Assembly (NCBI GenBank): GCA_033032865.1
Contig: JAWHQI010000121.1
Coordinates: 930,001-994,000 of the forward strand
Direction of reading: 5' to 3'
DNA: 64,000 bases
Origin: Dactylorhiza incarnata
Taxonomy: Eukaryota; Streptophyta; Magnoliopsida; Asparagales; Orchidaceae
Made by a program: the position numbers and the translations under genes. The notes beneath the pieces were generated by a model that worked only from the letters and a program-made list of their open reading frames with translations, was not told where the DNA came from and ran no database searches. Position 1 is the first letter of the stretch. Every line of letters begins with the position of its first letter. Below are positions 56,528-64,000 of this stretch, piece after piece.

Positions 56528-57761
56528 TGTTGGGAATATTACTGTCAATGTTCCCTTGATTTGAAGAAGCTTCACGCTCAATGCTAAGTACAAGTTGAAT
56601 TTGATAAACCTTATTTCATCTCGTAATCATGCCGGGTTAGGTTTGTCCAAGGAGTGGTATAAGTTCAGTATTTTACTGACTAAACCACTGAGACAAGCTC
56701 ACTGTCTCAGCTGAACCGCTGAGACAAGGCCAGGAGCCGCTGAGAAGGAGTCTGGGCCAGTTAAGCTGCGGATAAGGAAAATACGCTAAGATAACTGTCT
56801 ATCCCAGCGGATCCGCTGAGACGGAGATTGTCGTAGCCGCTGAGACTGGAAGCTGTCTCAGCCCAACCGCTGAGTCAGATTCAAAAGTGCTGGCGGGTTT
56901 TGCTTTTGGCGCAAGTTGCAGAAAAGCAAGATAAGGCTCTTCAATCCCCTCCATACTGTGTTAGGGGACATCTAATAGTCGTTAAATACTGGAGGAGTAT
57001 AAAAGAATCATTTAGGGCTTTGTAAAATCTCTCTCACTCATTGCAGAAGATCAATTAACTGTTTCATTGACAGCTGCCCTCAAGTTTTCTCTTCCTGCTT
57101 CCTGAAGCTACAAGGAGAGAAAGATTGTTCTTCTTGATTTATTCAAGGCAAGACAAGTTGATCCTCATTCATACTCTGAAGGAAAGGATCAGAAGAATCA
57201 GAGTTGAGGCCATCTTACTCTTCCCTGTTTCAAGACTGCAACAGCAGTTGTTCAGCAACAGAAGACCAAGGCTTGATCCATTCCATCTTCTGTTGTAATC
57301 TTCCATTATTACTTTTGTAGGAACTTAACTGTTTTGAGATTGTAGGGCATCTTTGCCTGAGAGTGTAGGGTCGTATGGCCTGAGAAGTAGAGCTAAGAGG
57401 TCAGCTTGAGTGTAGGATCTTTGTGAGATCTGAGGTAGGGTTGTGAGCCTGAGGTAGGGTTTGGAAAAACCTGAGAGATCCTGAAGGATCTGTGTTGTAA
57501 GCTCTTGGAGCTGAGTTTGGAGGTGTTGGCCTTATCTAACTCATTGTTAGAAAGGTGAAGGGGAAAGAGGACTACTCAAGATACCATATCTTGAAGAACC
57601 TCTATAAACCATTGTGTGCTTTCTGTGTGTTTGATATATCACTAACCTAAACTCAAAAAATAGCTAGGTTAAAGCCTAAGACACAAAAGAGACCTATTCA
57701 CCCCCCCCCCCCCCCCCCCCCCCCCTCTAGGTGACTAGGAATACATCCTAACACACTATCA
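56528..57761 (+). repeat. element H 5' LTR
   Basis: A 1234-bp LTR from TGTTGGGAATATT to CACTATCA. U3 (56680-56880) has repeated CCGCTGAGAC/GTCTCAGC inverted words. TATAAAAG lies at 56998, GAGTGTAGGGTC-type tandem words at 57335-57500 and a run of 25 C at 57701-57725. Confidence 0.88.
56998..57005 (+). promoter_or_regulatory. element H LTR TATA box
   Basis: TATAAAAG downstream of the CCGCTGAGAC words. Confidence 0.55.
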
Positions 57762-57763
57762 AG

Positions 57764-57776
57764 TGGTATCAGAGGG
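57764..57776 (+). other. element H primer binding site
   Basis: TGGTATCAGAGGG two bases after the LTR. Confidence 0.9.
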
Positions 57777-57862
57777 AGGTTAGTCAAGAAGGACATAACA
57801 GTCTGACCAGATCCTCTAAAGGAATAGTCTTTTCTGAATCCAATAGCCTCCACTGGATTGAG

Positions 57863-58711
57863 ATGGGGTTTATGAAGTTGCCCATATGCAACAAAGAAAA
57901 CTTTGGCATATGGAAGCAAAGGGTAAGATTGTTTATGGAAGCATCAAGCCCAAGGATCCACATCACGGTTGTGCAAGGCCCCTTCACTTTTCAAACTTCC
58001 TCCACCATAGATCCAACTAGGAGAGTGGCCAAGGCTTTTAATGACTTGACCAAGGATGAACTTGCATTACTCACAATGGATAAAAGAGCCCAAAATATCA
58101 TTGTTAATGCAATTGATGACTCCACATTTCAGAACTTGGTGCACTGCACAACAGTCAAGGAAATGTGGGATACACTAGTGGTGTATAAGGAAGGGACAGC
58201 TGAGGTAAGGGATGATAGAAAATTACTTCTCAATCAAGAATATGAGGCTTTCAGGCAGCTGGGCCAAGAAAGCATTTCAATCTGTTATGAAAGGTTCTTT
58301 AGGATAGTTAATGAGATAAGAACCTATGAAAGAGTATTTAGTGATTATGAGTTTAATGACAAGTTCCTAAGATCTCTAACTAGAGACTGGGACACAAAGA
58401 TATGTGCCATCAGGGAAGTGGACAAGCTAGGTGAAACTCCTACACATACACTGTTTGGGAAGCTGCTCTCTTATGAGATGCAGTTATCTGCAAGGAAGGA
58501 AGAAGACACTTCCACAAGGGCTCATGCAAGGGAGAGATCTGTTGCTCTCAAAGCTGACAGCTCCAAGAAGAGCAAAGCCAGAATAGTGTCTCCCCCAAGG
58601 AGGACTGCTAAATCTGAAAAATCTGAGACAGATTCCTCAGACTGCTCTTCATATAATGAGGAATTTGCTGTCTTCTCCATGCAGTTCAAGAAAATGATGA
58701 GGAGGAAGTAG
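57863..58711 (+). pseudogene. gag: element H gag, N-terminal part
   Basis: 282 open codons starting MGFMKLPICNKENFGIWKQR. The UBN2-type capsid domain covers residues about 10-215 (RVRLFMEASSPRIHITVVQG, KDELALLTMDKRAQNIIV, EMWDTLVVYKEGTAEVRDDR, RSLTRDWDTKICAIREVD). A Ser/acidic stretch (KSEKSETDSSDC) follows, and the frame ends at a TAG 13 bases before element I. Element I's gag continues well past this point, so H's gag is truncated by a stop and then by the insertion. No knuckle is reached. Confidence 0.85.
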
Positions 58712-58723
58712 TGGAAGAACAAG

Positions 58724-60449
58724 TGTTGGGAATCTTGCCCACATGATTCCTGATTTGAAGAAGTCACCAGGTCAAGAATACTTCACGTTGTATTTGATCA
58801 TTTCTCTAGCTTATAAATCTCAGGAAATTAGAAGAACAAAGTTCGTCGAACGCAGAACTAAATTCGTCGAACGCAGAACAAAATTCGTCGAACGAAGAAA
58901 GATGTTCGTCGACCGCTGAGACTTGGCGTGTTCATCGACCGCTGAGACTTAGCGTGTTCATCGACCGCTGAGACTTGGCGTGTTCGTCGAACGCTGCAAC
59001 TTGGCCAGTTCATCAAACACAGAATGAAGATAGTCGAGCGGAGAGAAGAATGAAGACAAAGGAAGAAATGTCATCGAGAAGATGCATTATCGTCGACTTC
59101 ACCAAAGTGGCCTTGTCGCCGAGAAGATGAAGAAGCCCTGTCGTCGAAAAGACAAAAGAGAAGTTCAGTGTCGAAGAGTTCGTCGACAAAGGGATATCGT
59201 CGAGAAGAACAGATATCATCGTGACGGAGCCTTGTCGCTGAAAAGGCTAAGTATGATTGATGGCGGTGAACATCGTCGTAAAGAAGGCTTGTCGTCGAGA
59301 AAACTGAGGAAGGACAGCTAAAGGCAAACTGTTGCTAAGAGTATGATCTGTCGACATGTAATCACTCATATCATCGAGAGAACAACATGATTACGATGAC
59401 AGACAGCAAGAAAGAAGATCTCAACGACACAGTCGATGATACCATATCGTCGTATATGCAGAAACACCAGAATGTCTCCTATCGTCGAGACACCTACATC
59501 AGTGGCAGAAGCAAGAAGAATTTGAAGTTTACCTAAGTTCAAGGCGTCGGCAAGGGCCTGTCGTCGAGATGTTGATTCTATTGACGAGATACTGTCTGTA
59601 TCGGCATGAAGATGGAAATATCATCGAGACAGAATTCAAAAGTTACAGACGCGCAGTCAGCAATTAATGCCGCCATCTGATTGCCTATCAGCACTTAATG
59701 TCGCCGCCTGAATGTCTATCAGCAATTAATGCTGTCAGCAATCTATGCGTGCTCTTAAGGATTAAGCGTCTGACACTTAAGTAACTTTTTCAGAAGACCG
59801 TTGGGAGCCTCGCAGTCTTATAAAAGAGATAAGAGGTCGCCCTAAAAAAGATAATAAACAAGAAAGAACTTGCGCATATAGCGAATCGAACAGTACAAGC
59901 GGCGCAAGAAAGAACGAGAAAAAGAAGAAGCAGTCATCTTTATCGACTGTTAAGAAGCCAATCGTCATCATGCTAAGAAAAGATTTGAAGAAGAACCGTG
60001 CGCTCAAAGATCTGAATCAGAAAATCTTCTTCAATCATAAGAAGCCAATCCTCATCAGGCTAAAGTTGTCTATCCATCCGGCAGAAGCAACAGTCTTTCA
60101 TTACTGTAATCTTTGTAAGGATTGCTTGTGGGCTCAGGAGTAGTAGGGGCTTGCGGGCCTAGGTTGTTGGGACTTGCAGGTCCGTGTTGTAAGGCTTGAG
60201 GGCCTGAAGATTTTGGCGGAGTTTTGCTGAGCCTAGCACACTGCTAGGTAGGCGTAGAGGGAAAGAGGACTACTCAAGACACCCTGTCTTGAGGAACCTC
60301 TATAGATCTTGTGTCGTCTGCTGTGCCTTTTGTGTGTGATATTTTACTGATGTGCTTAAATACTCATAACTCACACTAATATATCAAAAAGAACCAAGAT
60401 CACCTAACACACCCCCCCCCCCCTCTTGGTGAACGTTCCATCACTAACA
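58724..60449 (+). repeat. element I 5' LTR
   Basis: A 1726-bp LTR from TGTTGGGAATCTTG to CACTAACA. U3 begins with four TTCGTCGAACGCAGAA words and three CGACCGCTGAGACTTGGCG words (58840-59000), then ATCGTCGAGA words to 59640. These combine the motifs of the F and H LTRs. TATAAAAG lies at 59819 and a run of 12 C at 60412-60423. Confidence 0.9.
59819..59826 (+). promoter_or_regulatory. element I LTR TATA box
   Basis: TATAAAAG after the GTCGA-rich U3; position equivalent to that in F. Confidence 0.6.
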
Positions 60450-60451
60450 AG

Positions 60452-60465
60452 TGGTATCAGAGGTA
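60452..60465 (+). other. element I primer binding site
   Basis: TGGTATCAGAGGTA two bases after the LTR; initiator-Met tRNA type. Confidence 0.92.
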
Positions 60466-60518
60466 GGTTGATCAAAAGAAGACTTAACCGTCTGATCTAG
60501 ATCGAGGAACGACTCACC

Positions 60519-62684
60519 ATGGCTGGTGGAGATCAAAATCGGAAGATGAGATCTATGAAACTTTCGATCTGCACCAAGGAGAACTTTCCTATCTGGAAGG
60601 AAAGAGTTAGGCTGTTCATGGAAGCGGCTGATCCAAGAATCTATCTGACAGTCCAACAGGGTCCTTTTATCCCCACAACCGCTTCCAACATTGATCCAAC
60701 ACGGAAGGTGATAAAGAAATATGAAGACATTGCCAAGGACGAGCTAGCCTTGGCAGGCCTGGATAAGAGGGCACAGAATGTTATTGTAAGTGTTGTAGAT
60801 GATTCAACCCTCCAGAACCTAATTCACTGCAAAACGGCTAAGGAGATGTGGGACTCCCTGATCGTATATATGCAGGGTACTGAAGAGGTAAGGGATGATA
60901 GAAAATCCCTTCTCAACCAAGGGTATGAGGCCTTCAAGCAGGGCAAGAATGAAACAATCTCCAACTGCTATGAGAGATTTTTCAAGATTGTGAATGGTCT
61001 GAGAAACTACGAAAGAGAGTTCACCAACTCTGATCTAAATGATAAGTTTCTCAGATCCCTCACAAAAGAATGGGACATCAAGATCTGTGCCATCAGAGAG
61101 ATGGGTCAGCTGGACGTCATGGAGCCCAATAATCTGTATGGAAAGTTGTTGTCTCATGAACTTCAGCTCAACACCAGGAAGGCTGAAGAAGAAAGCTCAA
61201 GAGTGAGCTCAAGAGAGAGATATGTGGCTCTAAAGGCTGAGAGCACCACAAGATCCAAGAGCAAGAGCTCTGCATCTCAGAATAGATCTGAGAGCGGTGA
61301 GGAATCAGAAGCCATCTCCTCTGATTCTGATGACACTGATAGAGAGGTGGCACTCCTCTCAAAACAGTTCAGAAAGTTGCTACACAGAAGGAGGAGGGAA
61401 AACAACAGAAGTTCCTCCTCAAGCTCCAGAAGATCTGACTATCGTGACAGATCCAAAGCTCCCAGGGAGGACAGGTACAGATCCAACTCTAGTAGACATG
61501 ATTTAAATAATACTATTTACTATTCCTGCAGCAAAACTGGTCACATGGCTGCGGACTGCCCCTCTAAGAAGAAGGAGCCAAGGAACCATGAAGAAAGAAG
61601 AAGCTCGAGGAGCAAGAGGAACTCTGAAAAAGGGTTCGTGGCCAAGAAGACGAGAACGTTGAGTGACTCTGACTCGAATTCCTCTAGCACTGAGGACGAG
61701 GCACTTATTGGATTGATGGCCATCAATGAAGGCAACCAGGATGACAACTCTCCTGGAAAGGTAAATCACAGAACCTCTTTATCTGCCTCTGATTCTGAAT
61801 CAGTGGCAGATTCTTTGCATGATGATGAGGATGTGTCTGCTGTCAACAACACAGCCTCAAGATCCCAGTATGAAGTTGAATCTGAACTAATAAGGCAATA
61901 CAAAGCCTTGTGGAAAGCTTTCAAGGGCTGTAAGAAACTTCTCAAAGTCCAGACCAAGGAGTTAGATTCCTTGAAGCCTATTCAATCTGAGCTCTAGGAG
62001 ACAGCTGAGAAGCAGGCTGCTATGAGAAAAGAAGTGAAAAAATTCAAGGAAGCCATAAGGCTTAAAAATGCTGAGTTAGGACAGAAGAACAAGATCATTA
62101 AGGATCTTGAGGAAATGTTGTTAGCTGAGAAGAAACTGGCATCCAGCTTCTCAATGCCCAAAATTATCCTGCCTATCATTGACACCTTCTCTGGACAGTT
62201 CAGAGCTGGTATTGGTTTTAATCGGGAGACAGTTAAGGGCAATGATTCTTAAGCTAGACCTTACTACAAGAAGGTGTTGGTGTCAAGTCCTTCAGCCCAC
62301 AGACCTGCAGCAACAGTAATCAAAAGTAAGGGAAAGGCTATTCCTACAAAGCCTGTTCCCAAGAAGGTGAATCAAAATGTGGTGAGACAGATTCCACCCC
62401 AAACTCACACATATGAGGATCACCCAAGATCTGTTAGGCAAGAAGGATTCTCCTCTGCTCATCAGCACTGCCACCCCACTCAGATGGTGAAGCAGAAGAG
62501 AAGATACAACAGACATGAATGTTGGTGCTGTGGGAAATTAGGCCACTTTGCCTTGGACTGTTGGTTCAACCCAACGGGGCTCAATGCAAATAAAGTGCAG
62601 AACCCTTTGTGGTTTAGTGTTCCCTTATACCAACCTAACAGAAACCGAGGACCCAATCCATATTGGGTACCTAAGGGGAAGTAA
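60519..62684 (+). pseudogene. gag: element I gag (two in-frame stops)
   Basis: One continuous frame of 722 codons including two internal stops, TAG 61995-61997 and TAA 62250-62252. The UBN2 capsid domain spans residues about 15-225 (TKENFPIWKERVRLFMEAAD, KDELALAGLDKRAQNVIV, KSLLNQGYEAFKQG, RSLTKEWDIKICAIREMG). An Arg/Ser-rich patch and a first knuckle whose first Cys reads Tyr (IYYSCSKTGHMAADC) follow, then an acidic Ser-rich region and coiled coils. An intact second knuckle (CWCCGKLGHFALDC, about 62520-62560) precedes the tail PYWVPKGK. Otherwise well kept, so a fairly young copy. Confidence 0.88.
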
Positions 62685-64000
62685 TTTGTCTTGCAGGTAG
62701 GTCCAAATGCCAACCAATCTCCAATTTGGTATTTGGACAGTGGCTGCTCCAGGCACATGACTGGAGTCAGAAGGTACTTGAAAGAGTTCACCTCTGTGGA
62801 GAATGGACCAACAGTGATTTTTGGAAGTTCAAAAAAGGGAATGACCAGGGGCTATGGCAGCATCTCAAATGGGTTAGTTACAATCACAAAGGTGGCTTAT
62901 GTGGAGGGATTGAAACACAATCTCATAAGCATAAGTCAACTTTGTGACTTAGATTTGTTATTACATTCCACAAGGACAAGTGTCTAATTAAGAAGTCCTT
63001 ATATTCTGAGGCTACCTTAACTGGCACTAGGAGTGGGAATATTTCTTGTTTAAATTTTCTCAATACAAATTCTTCCATGCCCATATGTCTTGTGGCTGAT
63101 GGTAAAGAGGCTCTCTGTGTTCAATGGCACAAGAGACTTGCACACATCAACTATAAGACAATAGGCAAGCTTTTCTCACAAAACCTAGTTAGAAATGGAC
63201 TTGACATTAAGTGCATCAAAGATGGTCCATGTCAAGCTTGCCAGCTTGGAAAGCAGACTAGGACCAGCTTTAAAAGCATATCTAACAAAGAGTCCACTAG
63301 GTGCCTATTTCTACTGCACCTGGATTTGTTTGGTCCTATGTCAGTTCATAACTTAGGAGGGAAGACCTACACATTTGTAGTTGTTGATGATTATTCAAGG
63401 TTCACTTGGGTATTCTTCCTCAAGAAGAAGTCAGATACCCTATATATCTTGAAAAATTTTGTCAGGCAGATCCAGAATGAGATGGACTGTACTGTGGTCA
63501 AACTCAGAAGTGACCATGGGACAGAATTTCAGTCTGGGGCGATGACAGAATTCTGCCAAGAACTAGGTATCTCCCAAGAATTCTCCTCACCCAAAACTCC
63601 TCAACAGAATGAGGTTGCTGAAAGGAAGAACAGAACCTTGATAGAAGCTAGTAGGACAATGCTAAGTGACTCCTCCCTACCAGAATACTTCTGGGCAGAG
63701 GCTGTCAATACAGCTTGTCATGTGATAAACAGGGCTTCCATCATCAAAAACCACAAGAAAACCCCCTATGAGTTAATGAAGGGCAGAAAACCAACCTTAT
63801 CCTACTTTAGGATCTTTGGAAGCAAATGTTATGTCCTAAAAAATGGGAAATCCAAGCTAACTAAGTTTACTGAGAAAAGCAGTGAGGGTATTTTTGTTGG
63901 CTACAGCTCTCATAGCAAGGCCTATAGAGTGTACAACATCAATAACCAAGCAGTGGAAGAATCTATTCATGTGGTATTTTATGAGACTAGCCTTATACAT
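62685..64000 (+). pseudogene. pol: element I pol: protease and integrase (partial)
   Basis: Continues in the gag frame after TAA 62682-62684. The protease motif WYLDSGCSRHMTG (62730-62768) keeps its Asp, followed by VIFGSSKKGMTRGYG and KHNLISISQLCD. A single missing base near 62952 shifts the frame. From 62954 it is open to the window end: GAG-pre-integrase zinc finger (HKRLAHINYKTIGK, CQACQLGKQTRTSFK), then the integrase core with DLFGP, RSDHGTEF and ERKNRTL (the DDE triad is present), WAEAVNTACHVINR and YFRIFGSKCYVL. Strongly SIRE-like and nearly intact. RT and RNase H would follow outside the window. Confidence 0.9.

Larger units (their letters stand above)
44079..64000 (+). mobile_element. 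SIRE-like copia element 'F', partial, host of nest 2
   Basis: The 5' LTR starts TGTTGGGACC at 44079 (TSD candidate CATTA at 44074-44078); the 3' end is beyond the window. Parts visible: LTR, PBS, the C-terminal half of gag, gag tail after element G, a long spacer, and ORF2 cut by element H at 56528. The UBN2 half of gag and all of pol are missing, so F is non-autonomous and damaged. It lies only 13 bp outside the hAT TSD. Confidence 0.85.
56528..64000 (+). mobile_element. copia element 'H', partial
   Basis: Inserted in F's ORF2 (TSD candidate GACAG, 56523-56527). Visible: 5' LTR, PBS and the first part of gag, which is then cut by element I. The rest is outside the window. Confidence 0.85.
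58724..64000 (+). mobile_element. SIRE-type copia element 'I', partial
   Basis: Inserted in H's gag (TSD candidate ACAAG, 58719-58723). LTR, PBS, gag and the protease-to-integrase part of pol are visible; RT, RNase H and the 3' LTR lie beyond base 64000. Gag and pol share one frame, separated by stop codons, as reported for SIRE elements. Confidence 0.9.

Overview
This window is plant nuclear DNA, most likely from a dicot with a large, repeat-rich genome. I see no intact host gene, rRNA, tRNA or bacterial-type feature. Almost everything from 2864 onward is transposable elements inserted into one another. Terminal motifs and target-site duplications (TSDs) let the nest be resolved to the base. 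The species cannot be named from the sequence.

Left flank (1-2863): an 80-bp tandem repeat (181-605), a GC-rich minisatellite of perfect palindromes (925-1600), two TATA-like sites and no convincing gene.

Nest 1 (2864-44057): a decayed hAT DNA transposon (about 4 kb without its insertions) is split inside its transposase by a minus-strand Athila-type Ty3/gypsy element (4166-40950, about 10.4 kb net). That element is split just before its reverse transcriptase by a minus-strand SIRE-type Ty1/copia element 'B' (10065-36484, about 11 kb net). B is split twice by elements of its own group: 'C' (12883-20945, minus) in its extra 3' ORF and 'D' (26160-33500, plus) in its gag. TSDs: hAT GTTATCAC/GTTATCGC, Athila ATGTT/ATGCT, B AGAGA, C CATTG, D AAAAC. 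The right arm of the hAT also carries CACTA-like debris, a long AAT microsatellite and a 322-bp Mutator-type MITE with a 9-bp TSD.

Nest 2 (44079 to the window end): SIRE-like element 'F' (plus) is interrupted by the gag-only element 'G' (47004-54561, minus, TSD GATAG) and by element 'H' (from 56528, plus), which is itself interrupted by element 'I' (from 58724, plus). F, H and I run off the right edge. I has a nearly readable gag-pol up to base 64000.

How the genes relate: B and I carry pol, although B's protease, RT and RNase H have lost catalytic residues. C, D and F have no pol. They carry gag (whole or partial) plus a second, uncharacterised ORF ('ORF2'). In D both gag and ORF2 are open, if an 89-bp intron-like segment is spliced out. 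B keeps only the C-terminal type of ORF2, downstream of pol where SIRE elements usually carry an env-like gene. C and D therefore look like non-autonomous gag+ORF2 elements that would depend on another element's pol. A GCGTCGA...TCGACGC inverted-repeat motif recurs in the U3, in the 3' part of gag and in the leader before ORF2. Two further signals look like conserved RNA structure: an 83-88-nt element shared by Athila and G, and a pair of 61-nt hairpins in G with compensatory arm changes.
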